This document shows, one piece after another, positions 1 to 5,122 of a stretch of 5,122 nucleotides of DNA. Within the stretch, counting starts at the first letter, position 1; every line of letters starts with the position of its first letter. Below the pieces are notes generated by a model. It had not been told where the DNA came from. It saw only the letters and a program-made list of their open reading frames with translations, and searched no databases. Origin of the DNA: JBBQBQ01 sp038317685. Its GTDB lineage: Bacteria > Desulfobacterota > Desulfuromonadia > Desulfuromonadales > DDH964. The DNA is taken from assembly GCA_038317685.1 (NCBI GenBank), contig JBBQBQ010000242.1, forward strand, positions 1 to 5,122, written 5' to 3'. Both the position numbers and the translations under genes were made by a program.

Positions 1-382
1 GGTCGAGGAGGGAAGCAAGGCCCAGCACTTCGACCAGGGCCTCCGGATCGACCATGCGCCGGGCCTGGGGGGTCCGTTTATAGCCATACAAAAGGTTGCG
101 CCGCACGCTCAGGTGTGGGAAGAGCTGCGCATTCTGGAAGACCACCCCGATCCGGCGCGCTTCCGGTGGGCGGTTGATCCTCGCGGCGGCATCAAACAAC
201 ACCTCTCCATCGAGCCGGATCGTCCCCAGATCCGGCCTGACCAGACCGGCGAGGAGGTGCATCAGGGTCGACTTGCCGCTCCCCGAGGGGCCGAAAATCC
301 CGATGCGACGCCCGACCACCGAAAAGTCGGCCGCGAAGCTGAAATCACCCTGCCGCTTTTCCAGGGAGACCTCGAGGTTCAT
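1..382 (-). CDS. modC: Molybdate ABC transporter ATP-binding protein ModC (N-terminal part, cut by window edge)
   Basis: ATPase subunit that powers molybdate import on the cytoplasmic face of the ModB channel. The first 127 residues are visible and the rest lies beyond position 1. A Walker A motif, GPSGSGKST, is at about residues 31-39. A Q-loop region typical of ModC, VFQNAQLFPHLSVRRNL, is at about 81-97. The ABC signature, Walker B and the C-terminal molybdate-binding (TOBE/Mop) domain would lie outside the window, so it cannot be said whether the regulatory domain is present. The ATG overlaps the modB stop codon in an ATGA (379-382), which indicates translational coupling. An AAGGGA ribosome-binding sequence (389-394) lies 6 nt upstream of the ATG, inside modB. 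The name rests on the modA-modB context plus the Q-loop sequence; other importer ATPases share the Walker motif. Confidence 0.93.
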   Translation of the reverse strand, partial: MNLEVSLEKRQGDFSFAADFSVVGRRIGIFGPSGSGKSTLMHLLAGLVRPDLGTIRLDGEVLFDAAARINRPPEARRIGVVFQNAQLFPHLSVRRNLLYGYKRTPQARRMVDPEALVEVLGLASLLD

Positions 383-1068
383 GAGCGGTCCCTTTTCTGG
401 AAGCGTTTGACCAGCCCCTCGCTGAAGACCAGCACGGTCAGCGCCAAAACGATGGAGACCAGGCAGAGCCCGAGCGCCAGGCGGTCGCCGCCGGGGGTAC
501 TGGTGTAGTCGTAGATCGCCAGCGGAATGGTCTGGGTCACTCCGGGGATGTTGCCGGCAACGATGATCGTCGCCCCGAATTCGCCGAGGCTGCGGGCGAA
601 CATCAGCGAAGCGCCGGCCAGGATCGCCCGCCCCGAGAGGGGCAGGATCACCGTCAGGAGGGTGTCGAACCAGGTCGCCCCGAGGGTGCGGGAAGCCTGG
701 ATCAGCTTGGCGTCGATCCCTTCCATGCCGATGCGGATCGAACGCACCAGCAGGGGGAATCCGACCACCATCGAGGCGATCACCGCCGCCTTCCAGGTAA
801 AGATAATCTGAATCCCCATCCCGCTCAGCAGGCCGCCGAGCCAGCCCCTGCTCCCCAGCAGCAGCAGCAGCAGATACCCGACCACCACCGGCGGCAGCAC
901 CAGCGGCAGGTTGACGAGGCCGTCGAAGAGGGGCTTGCCGGGGAGTCGGGTGAAAACCAGCAGATAGGCGGCGGCCAGCCCGAAGGGGAGCGACACCAGG
1001 GTGGCGGTGAGCGCCACCCTGGCGGAGAGTTCGATTGCCTGCCAGTCACTGGGAGAAAATCCGAACAT
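379..1068 (-). CDS. modB: Molybdate ABC transporter permease ModB
   Basis: Inner-membrane permease that forms the molybdate channel and docks on ModC. With the ATG at 1068 it is 229 residues, the length I recall for E. coli ModB. Diagnostic stretches are LPLVLPPVVVGYLLL (about 55-69), FPLLVRSIRIGMEGID (about 104-119) and FARSLGEFGATI (about 157-168). The cytoplasmic EAA-type coupling loop is QASRTLGATWFDTLLTVILP (about 124-143). Hydrophobic segments near 16-39, 52-71, 90-108, 137-158 and 197-215 fit an integral membrane protein of five or so helices. The frame stays open up to 1194, but that extension runs into modA coding sequence and is hydrophilic, so it is rejected. The start at 1068 has no good ribosome-binding site; an in-frame TTG four codons upstream is an alternative. 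The gap to modA is 46 nt. Confidence 0.95.
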   Translation of the reverse strand: MFGFSPSDWQAIELSARVALTATLVSLPFGLAAAYLLVFTRLPGKPLFDGLVNLPLVLPPVVVGYLLLLLLGSRGWLGGLLSGMGIQIIFTWKAAVIASMVVGFPLLVRSIRIGMEGIDAKLIQASRTLGATWFDTLLTVILPLSGRAILAGASLMFARSLGEFGATIIVAGNIPGVTQTIPLAIYDYTSTPGGDRLALGLCLVSIVLALTVLVFSEGLVKRFQKRDRS

Positions 1069-1114
1069 GACGTCAACCAATCCAGTGCGAGGGTCCCGAG
1101 GTTTTCGGCGTGCT

Positions 1115-1858
1115 TCAGCGTACCACGAACTGATGTTTTTTGAGGATATCGAGGGCCGTTTCGGTCCGGAGGAAATCGAAGAAAGCGACCGCATCGGGCT
1201 TTTCAGCCCCTTCGACAGTCAGGCCGACCGGATACGTCACCTCCGCATAAAGGGACTGGGGGACCTCCAGAAGGATGACCGAATGCTTCGCCAGCGGGGC
1301 ATCGGTTCGGTAGACGAAGGCACCATCGACTTCTCCGCGATCAGCGTACACCAGAGCCTGGCGCACATCCTGGGCCATCACCAGTTTGCCGGCCAGCCGA
1401 TCAAAGACCCCCGCAGCCTTGAGGGCCTGTTCGGCGTATTGCCCGGCCGGAACGCTCTGCGGACTGCCGATGGCGATACGCCGGAGCTTGACGACATCGG
1501 CCAAGCTCGAAACAGCCAGGCCCCTGGTCCCGACCAGGACCAGGGAATTGCCCGCGAAGGGACGAACCCGGTCGGCGGCGATGAGCTTTTCCGCCACCAA
1601 GTAATCCATCCACTTGGGATGGGCGGAGATAAACAGGTCGGCCGGGGCGCCCTGGGCGATCTGTTTGGCAAGCGTTCCCGAAGCCCCGAAATTGCAGCGG
1701 AAGCCAACCTTGGGATGGGCCGCGCCATAAGCGGCGGTCAGGGCCTTGACGACATCGGTGGTACTGGCGGCGGCCGAGATCATCAGGTCAGCGGCGAGGA
1801 GGGGACGGGGACAACAGAGGAGAAGGGTCAGGGCCAGGAGGGGGATCGGTCGGAACAT
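1115..1858 (-). CDS. modA: Molybdate-binding periplasmic protein ModA
   Basis: Periplasmic substrate-binding protein that captures molybdate (usually also tungstate) and delivers it to ModBC; 247 residues. A Sec signal peptide is evident: hydrophobic core at about residues 5-16, likely cut after Ala22 before ADLMISAAAS. Family motifs are ISAAAST (27-33), FGASGTLAKQIAQGAPADLFISA (57-79, with the PADLFISA signature), SVPAGQYAEQAL (135-146) and QDVRQAL (163-169). By comparison with E. coli ModA as I recall it, oxyanion-contacting positions correspond to Ser32, Ser60, Ala138, Val165 and Tyr183, all compatible with binding. The start is supported by GAAAGGAAG (1866-1874) 7 nt upstream. It is the first gene of the mod operon. 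Two adjacent cysteines (15-16) in the signal peptide do not form a proper lipobox, so a soluble protein is favoured. Molybdate versus tungstate preference cannot be decided. Confidence 0.96.
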   Translation of the reverse strand: MFRPIPLLALTLLLCCPRPLLAADLMISAAASTTDVVKALTAAYGAAHPKVGFRCNFGASGTLAKQIAQGAPADLFISAHPKWMDYLVAEKLIAADRVRPFAGNSLVLVGTRGLAVSSLADVVKLRRIAIGSPQSVPAGQYAEQALKAAGVFDRLAGKLVMAQDVRQALVYADRGEVDGAFVYRTDAPLAKHSVILLEVPQSLYAEVTYPVGLTVEGAEKPDAVAFFDFLRTETALDILKKHQFVVR

Positions 1859-1961
1859 GACAGAACTTCCTTTCAGCGTAACAGTCGTTCACTCCGGTGC
1901 AGGCTGCGAGCCCTGCGGTGGGGCGGTTCCGGCGTCGCTGGCGGAAGGGCCGCTTGAGATG
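1859..1961 (-). other. Predicted modA 5' leader with hairpin potential
   Basis: This is the stretch between the predicted transcription start and modA. It has no gene of its own. Read as RNA from the minus strand it can form at least two hairpins: one with TTCCG/CGGAA arms (about 1928-1947) and one with GCAGG/CCTGC arms (about 1900-1917). The modA ribosome-binding sequence lies at its end (1866-1874). I could not match it to a known riboswitch by eye, including the molybdenum-cofactor element. In such GC-rich DNA, hairpins of this size also occur by chance. Confidence 0.25.
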
Positions 1962-1967
1962 GCGTCG

Positions 1968-1997
1968 ATATTGTCAGAAGTGCCGGGAGGCTGTCAA
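1968..1997 (-). promoter_or_regulatory. Predicted sigma70-type promoter of modABC
   Basis: On the minus strand a consensus -35 box TTGACA (1992-1997) is followed after 18 nt by CAATAT (1968-1973). The second box is only a moderate -10, but it is preceded by TGA (1974-1976), giving an extended -10 of the TGn type. An A/T-rich run just upstream of the -35 (about 1998-2008) resembles an UP element and stands out in this GC-rich sequence. Transcription would start near 1961, leaving a leader of about 100 nt before modA. This is a prediction from sequence pattern only. Confidence 0.55.
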
Positions 1998-2094
1998 AGA
2001 AAAATTTGGGCAGGCGGGCGGCCCTTTCGGAGCCCAGAGCCCGGTTGGCGGCGTGTGACCGCCGGAAGCCATTGACATCCCTGGCGTCCCTGAC

Positions 2095-2111
2095 GGAGAA
2101 TGGCCGGCATG
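2095..2111 (+). promoter_or_regulatory. Ribosome-binding site that decides the queF start
   Basis: Two in-frame ATG codons stand at 2100 and 2109. The only Shine-Dalgarno-like sequence, GGAG at 2095-2098, is 1 nt from the first ATG, which is too close to work. It is 10 nt from the second, which is acceptable. The ATG at 2109 is therefore chosen. Confidence 0.6.
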
Positions 2112-2939
2112 ACCGACCTTGACGATTCCCTCCCCCTCGGCAAAGCGACAAGTTACCCGGACACCTACGATCCGGGCCTCCTCTGCCCGGTTTTGCGCCG
2201 TTTCAAACGAGAGGAACTCGGCCTGACCGGTTCCCTCCCCTTCGGAGGCTGCGACCTCTGGAACGCCTACGAACTCTCCTGGCTCAACCCGAAAGGCAAA
2301 CCGGTGGTCGCCATCGGCGAGTTCCGTTTCCCCTGCACTTCGCCGAACCTGGTCGAGTCGAAGTCCTTCAAGCTCTACCTCAACTCCTTCAACCAGACCG
2401 TCTTCGCCGGTTTCGGTGAAGTCACCGAGGTCCTGGCCGCCGACCTCGGCCGGGCCGCCGGGGCCGCCGTGGCGGTGCGACTGATCGCCGCCGCCGACTT
2501 CGCCGCGGAGACCATCGGCGACCTGCCGGGGCGCTGCCTCGACGACCTCGAGGTCGCTATCGACACCTACCGGCTCACCCCCGAACTCCTGGCCGGGGCC
2601 GCCGATCCGTCCCGGACGGTCACGGAGACCTGGCACAGCCACCTGCTCAAGAGCAACTGCCTGATCACCCGCCAGCCCGATTGGGGGAGCGTGCTGATCC
2701 GCTACCGGGGCGGGCAGATCGACCCGGCAGCGCTGCTGCGCTACCTGATCTCCTTCCGCACCCACAACGAATTCCACGAGCAGTGCGTCGAGCGGATCTT
2801 CGCCGATCTGCAGCGCTTCTGCGCTCCGCAGGAGTTGACGGTCTACGCGCGCTACACCCGCCGCGGCGGCCTCGACATCAACCCCTTCCGCAGCAACTTC
2901 GAAGCGACGACGGCGAACCTCCGCCTGGCGCGGCAGTAG
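2109..2939 (+). CDS. queF: NADPH-dependent 7-cyano-7-deazaguanine (preQ0) reductase QueF, two-domain type
   Basis: Cytoplasmic enzyme that reduces the nitrile of preQ0 to the aminomethyl group of preQ1, the last step before insertion into tRNA for queuosine. The 276 residues match the long, two-domain (YqcD/E. coli-like) class of about 280 residues rather than the short single-domain class. The N-terminal half carries the QueF motif ESKSFKLYLNSFNQT (83-97), which binds NADPH in the family. The C-terminal half carries the active site: HLLKSNCLITRQPDWGS (178-194) with catalytic Cys184 and Asp191, and SFRTHNEFHEQCVERIF (215-231) with His223 and Glu224 for substrate recognition. The C-terminal block YARYTRRGGLDINPFRS (246-262) is also typical. 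All key residues are intact, so it should be functional. It diverges from modA and is followed 77 nt later by ppnP on the same strand. No clear promoter and no preQ1 riboswitch were recognised upstream. Confidence 0.97.
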   Translation: MTDLDDSLPLGKATSYPDTYDPGLLCPVLRRFKREELGLTGSLPFGGCDLWNAYELSWLNPKGKPVVAIGEFRFPCTSPNLVESKSFKLYLNSFNQTVFAGFGEVTEVLAADLGRAAGAAVAVRLIAAADFAAETIGDLPGRCLDDLEVAIDTYRLTPELLAGAADPSRTVTETWHSHLLKSNCLITRQPDWGSVLIRYRGGQIDPAALLRYLISFRTHNEFHEQCVERIFADLQRFCAPQELTVYARYTRRGGLDINPFRSNFEATTANLRLARQ

Positions 2940-3016
2940 CACGAAAATCGTCTTGCCGGGCGGCTGACGTCTGTGGTAACCAGTGTCGGTCCTTCATCCC
3001 CCATCAGGAGTGCGCC

Positions 3017-3346
3017 ATGGTCTATACCGCCCCGGTCCGGTTCAGCAACGTCACCGCCATTTGCAAGGCCAACCTTTACTTCGACGGCAAGGTCGTCAGC
3101 CACACCATCGAGTTCGGCGACGGCAGCCAGAAGACCCTCGGCCTGATCTACCCCGGCAGCTACACCTTCAACACCGATGCCCCCGAGAAGATGGAGATCA
3201 TGGCCGGGGCCTGCCGGGTGCGGATCGCCGGTCGCGGCGACTGGATCGGCTTCGCCGCCGGCACCTGGTTCGACGTCCCCGGGAAATCGTCCTTCGAGAT
3301 CTCCGTCGAGGCGGGAGTCGCCGAGTACGTCTGCTCCTTCGGCTGA
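3017..3346 (+). CDS. ppnP: Pyrimidine/purine nucleoside phosphorylase PpnP (DUF1255, cupin fold)
   Basis: A 109-residue small beta-barrel protein of the PpnP (YaiE/DUF1255) family. The E. coli member is known to phosphorolyse a broad range of purine and pyrimidine nucleosides to free base and (deoxy)ribose 1-phosphate. Family blocks seen are KANLYFDGKVVSHTI (17-31), GLIYPGSYTFNTDAPEKMEI (42-61), FDVPGKSSFEI (85-95) and the terminal YVCSF (104-108). It is about 15 residues longer than E. coli YaiE (94), mostly at the N-terminus and in the GDGSQKT insertion. The start is well supported: CAGGAG at 3005-3010 lies 6 nt before the ATG. It lies 77 nt downstream of queF on the same strand, so co-transcription is possible but not certain. 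No signal peptide; cytoplasmic. The family is firm, while activity of this long form on nucleosides is inferred. Confidence 0.92.
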   Translation: MVYTAPVRFSNVTAICKANLYFDGKVVSHTIEFGDGSQKTLGLIYPGSYTFNTDAPEKMEIMAGACRVRIAGRGDWIGFAAGTWFDVPGKSSFEISVEAGVAEYVCSFG

Positions 3347-3364
3347 ATCCCGTCCAACCCGCTA

Positions 3365-3410
3365 CAACGCGAGACGCCCCGCGACCATGGTCGCGGGGCG
3401 TCTCGCGTTG
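3365..3410. terminator. Perfect 46-nt palindrome between convergent genes, probable bidirectional terminator
   Basis: The two 23-nt arms (3365-3387 and 3388-3410) are exact reverse complements with no spacer, centred on CCATGG. As RNA either strand could form a stem of about 21 bp with a four-base CAUG loop, including the very stable GACGCCCCGCGAC/GTCGCGGGGCGTC core. It begins 18 nt after the ppnP stop and ends 22 nt before the aldehyde dehydrogenase stop, the usual place for a shared terminator. Neither side has a U-tract, so it is not a classical intrinsic terminator. It may act as a roadblock or RNA 3'-end stabiliser, or be a palindromic repeat. Confidence 0.65.
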
Positions 3411-3432
3411 CTGATCGATCCTCCAACCGTGT

Positions 3433-4848
3433 TTAGAACTGCAGCGACTTGACTTCGAGAAACTCCTCCAGCCCGAAGCGGCCCATCTCCCGGCCGTTTC
3501 CCGACTGCTTGTAGCCGCCGAACGGGGCCAGCGGGTTGAAGCGGCCGCCATTGATGTCGACCTGGCCGGTCCGCAGCCGCCGCGCCACCCGTTCGGCACG
3601 CGCCGCGTCGCCGGACCAGACCGCCCCGGCCAGACCGTAGCTGCTGTCGTTGGCAAGGCGGATCCCCTCCTCTTCGCCCCGGTAGGTGAGGATGGCGAGG
3701 ACCGGTCCGAAGATCTCCTCCCGGGCGACGGTCATTTCGGCGCTGACCCGGCCGAGGATCGTCGGCTGGACGTAATAGCCCCGCTCCAGGCCGGCCGGCG
3801 CCTGGGCCCCGCCGGTCAGGAGTTCGGCCCCTTCCGCCACCCCCCGCCGGATATAGCCCCGCACCCGGTCCCGCTGCGCCGCCGAGACCAGCGGCCCGAG
3901 CCGGGCGTCGCCGCGGGGGTCGCCGACGCTGAAAGTCCGGGCGGCGGCGACCGCCAGTTCGGCCGCTTCATGGTAACACTCCTCCGGCACCAGCATCCGG
4001 GTCAGGGCCGAGCAGGTCTGCCCCGAGTTGAGGAAGCAGGCGCTGACCGTCCCCTTGACGGCCGCCGCCAGATCCGCATCGTCGAGAATCAGCGCCGCCG
4101 ACTTCCCTCCCAGCTCCAGGGTGACCCGCTTCACGGTCCCGGCCGCCAGTTCACTGACCCTCCGGCCGGCCCGGGTCGAGCCGGTGAAGGAGACCATGTC
4201 GACCTCGGGGTGCAAGGCGAGCGCTTCGCCGACGATCGGCCCGGTGCCGCTGACGAGGTTGAAGACCCCCGGCGGCAGCCCGGCCCCGGCGATAATCTCC
4301 GCCAGCAGGAAGGCATTGAGGGGGGCAACCTCGCTCGGTTTGAGGACCACGCAGCAGCCGGCGGCGAGGGCCGGTGCGAGCTTGGCGATGATCTGGTGGA
4401 GGGGATAGTTCCAGGGGGTGATGCAGGCGACCACGCCGATCGCTTCCCGGACCACCAGGGAATTGCCGATCCGCTCCTCGAAGGGGTAGTCGGGCAGGAG
4501 CCGGATGAAGCTCTCCAGAACCACCGCCGGCAGCCCCGCCTGGATGCGCCTGGCCAGCTTGAGCGGCATCCCCATCTCGTCGCTCATGACCTCGGCGAGC
4601 TGGTCGGCCCGCGCCGTCAATCCGGCATGGATCGCCTGCAGCAGCTCGGCCCGGCGCGCAATCGGGGTGGCCGCCCAGCCGGGGAAGGCTGCCCGTGCCG
4701 CCGCCGTTGCGGCTTCGACATCTTCGGCCGTCCCCGCCGGAACCCGCCCCAGGACCGCTTCGGTGGCGGGGTTTTCGACCTCGATGAAGGGCCCGCCTCG
4801 GGATGGCTGCCATGTTCCGTCAAGGAACAGCTGGTCAAAATTCCTCAT
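3433..4848 (-). CDS. NAD(P)-dependent aldehyde dehydrogenase (ALDH superfamily), substrate unknown
   Basis: Cytoplasmic enzyme that oxidises an aldehyde to its carboxylic acid with NAD(P)+; 471 residues, close to the usual ALDH length. The catalytic set is complete: Asn147 in CITPWNYPLHQ (142-152), Lys170 in VLKPSE (168-173), general base Glu245 in LELGGKS (244-250), nucleophile Cys279 in NSGQTCSALTR (274-284) and Glu378 in EEIFGPVL (377-384). The cofactor-binding helix start FTGSTRAGRRV is at 221-231. The C-terminal FGGYKQSGNGREMGRFGLEEF (443-463) is typical. The start at 4848 is chosen because AAGGAGG stands 6 nt upstream; the open frame extends 17 codons further into mogA, but without a family-like N-terminus. 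It lies 20 nt downstream of mogA on the same strand, so the two are very probably co-transcribed. The sequence resembles betaine-, semialdehyde- and aromatic-type ALDHs about equally, so no specific substrate is assigned. Confidence 0.95.
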   Translation of the reverse strand: MRNFDQLFLDGTWQPSRGGPFIEVENPATEAVLGRVPAGTAEDVEAATAAARAAFPGWAATPIARRAELLQAIHAGLTARADQLAEVMSDEMGMPLKLARRIQAGLPAVVLESFIRLLPDYPFEERIGNSLVVREAIGVVACITPWNYPLHQIIAKLAPALAAGCCVVLKPSEVAPLNAFLLAEIIAGAGLPPGVFNLVSGTGPIVGEALALHPEVDMVSFTGSTRAGRRVSELAAGTVKRVTLELGGKSAALILDDADLAAAVKGTVSACFLNSGQTCSALTRMLVPEECYHEAAELAVAAARTFSVGDPRGDARLGPLVSAAQRDRVRGYIRRGVAEGAELLTGGAQAPAGLERGYYVQPTILGRVSAEMTVAREEIFGPVLAILTYRGEEEGIRLANDSSYGLAGAVWSGDAARAERVARRLRTGQVDINGGRFNPLAPFGGYKQSGNGREMGRFGLEEFLEVKSLQF

Positions 4849-4854
4849 GGCGCT

Positions 4855-4861
4855 CCTCCTT
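4855..4861 (-). promoter_or_regulatory. Strong Shine-Dalgarno that decides the aldehyde dehydrogenase start
   Basis: AAGGAGG on the minus strand, 6 nt before the ATG at 4848. It occupies part of the 20-nt gap after the mogA stop. It rules in the internal ATG over the upstream in-frame ATG at 4899, which lies inside mogA. Confidence 0.85.
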
Positions 4862-4868
4862 CCAAAGG

Positions 4869-5122
4869 TCAGTGCCGGCCCGGATGGACCGGCTGGCATT
4901 CGCTCGGGTCCCCCTGGATTTTGAGGACCGCGTGGGGGATCGCCGCCCAGATCGCTTCCAGGTTTTCCACCGCCCCCCTGGGACTCCCCGGCAGGTTGAT
5001 GATCAGGGTCTCTTTTCGGATGCCGGCGACCGCCCGGGAAAGGCTGGCCATCGGCGTCTTCTCCAGGCTGCGCAGCCGCATCAGTTCCCCCAGGCCGGGG
5101 ATGACCCGATCGAGGATCTTCG
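4869..5122 (-). CDS. mogA: Molybdenum cofactor biosynthesis protein of the MogA/MoaB family (C-terminal part, cut by window edge)
   Basis: The C-terminal 83 residues of a MoCF-biosynthesis domain protein. The coding frame runs without a stop to the window edge, reading KILDRVIPGLGELMRLRSLEK and then TPMASLSRAVAGIRKETLIINLPGSPRGAVENLEAI. The LSRAVAGIRKETLIINLPGSP block is the conserved end of the MogA/MoaB fold. MogA adenylylates molybdopterin with MgATP before molybdenum insertion by MoeA. The N-terminal half with the GG(T/S)G substrate loop is outside the window, so MogA cannot be separated from MoaB or a MoaC-MogA type fusion. An internal ATG at 5081 is not the start, because the family sequence continues upstream of it. 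The last dozen residues (DPSECQPVHPGRH) extend past the usual domain end. The next gene, the aldehyde dehydrogenase, follows after 20 nt. Confidence 0.88.
   Translation of the reverse strand, partial: KILDRVIPGLGELMRLRSLEKTPMASLSRAVAGIRKETLIINLPGSPRGAVENLEAIWAAIPHAVLKIQGDPSECQPVHPGRH

Noticed and set aside
1522..1545. Inverted repeat with 9-nt arms (CCCTGGTCC/GGACCAGGG) and 6-nt spacer inside modA
   Set aside because: It lies in well-conserved coding sequence (residues about 105-112) and is explained by codon choice. There is no reason to call it regulatory.
1809..1817. Double cysteine in the ModA signal peptide as a lipoprotein attachment site
   Set aside because: The residues before the cysteines (LTLLL) do not make a lipobox with a small residue at -1, and a normal signal peptidase I site follows at residue 22.
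1001..1957. Long open frame (about 318 codons) on the plus strand opposite modA
   Set aside because: modA and the start of modB on the other strand explain this DNA fully. The plus-strand translation is Gly/Arg-rich without recognisable domains.
2045..2065. Possible hairpin in the queF leader (GGCGG/CCGCC arms), considered as a preQ1 riboswitch
   Set aside because: The arms are short. I saw neither the A-rich tail nor the pseudoknot pairing expected of a preQ1-I aptamer.
2072..2077. TTGACA just upstream of queF as a -35 box
   Set aside because: An 18-nt spacer would place the -10 box on the ribosome-binding site and first ATG, so a transcript from it would lack the start region. No suitable -10 was found.
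2543..2556. 14-nt perfect palindrome CGACCTCGAGGTCG inside queF
   Set aside because: It encodes part of a normal stretch of QueF (LDDLEV), and short palindromes are expected in such GC-rich coding DNA.
1974..2942. Long open frame (about 322 codons) on the minus strand opposite queF
   Set aside because: It is antisense to a complete, clearly recognised queF and its translation is a low-complexity Val/Glu/Gly/Asp-rich string with no family motif. It is a by-product of high-GC codon use.

Overview
The window is a compact, GC-rich, gene-dense bacterial chromosomal segment. Every gene in it belongs to a recognisable family. High GC with strong G/C third positions, a modABC transporter, a MogA-like protein ending in the LSRAVAGIRKETLIINLPGSP block, and a PpnP of the longer form (KANLYFDGKV) suggest a Desulfuromonas/Geobacter-type delta-proteobacterium. 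That assignment rests on recall of family sequences, not on a search.

Layout: positions 1-1858 hold a minus-strand molybdate ABC transporter operon in the order modA, modB, modC. modC is cut by the left edge. A divergent intergenic region (1859-2108) carries a good sigma70-like promoter for modA and a leader of about 100 nt. Positions 2109-3346 hold two plus-strand genes: queF (two-domain NADPH-dependent preQ0 reductase of queuosine synthesis) and ppnP (cupin-fold nucleoside phosphorylase). A perfect 46-nt palindrome (3365-3410) fills most of the gap between these and the convergent minus-strand genes. Positions 3433-5122 hold a minus-strand pair: a mogA/moaB-like molybdenum cofactor gene, cut by the right edge, followed 20 nt later by an NAD(P)-dependent aldehyde dehydrogenase.

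How the genes relate: the two minus-strand blocks share a molybdenum theme. ModABC imports molybdate, and MogA-type proteins adenylylate molybdopterin before metal insertion. The queF-ppnP pair lies in the opposite orientation between them and deals with modified or ordinary nucleosides. The aldehyde dehydrogenase shares an apparent transcript with mogA, but its substrate cannot be read from the sequence.

I found no mobile element, CRISPR array, tRNA or rRNA, and no convincing undescribed system. The most noteworthy points are the long perfect palindrome without U-tracts, the modA promoter/leader with a possible ModE-like half-site, the mogA-aldehyde dehydrogenase pairing, and the queF-ppnP pairing.
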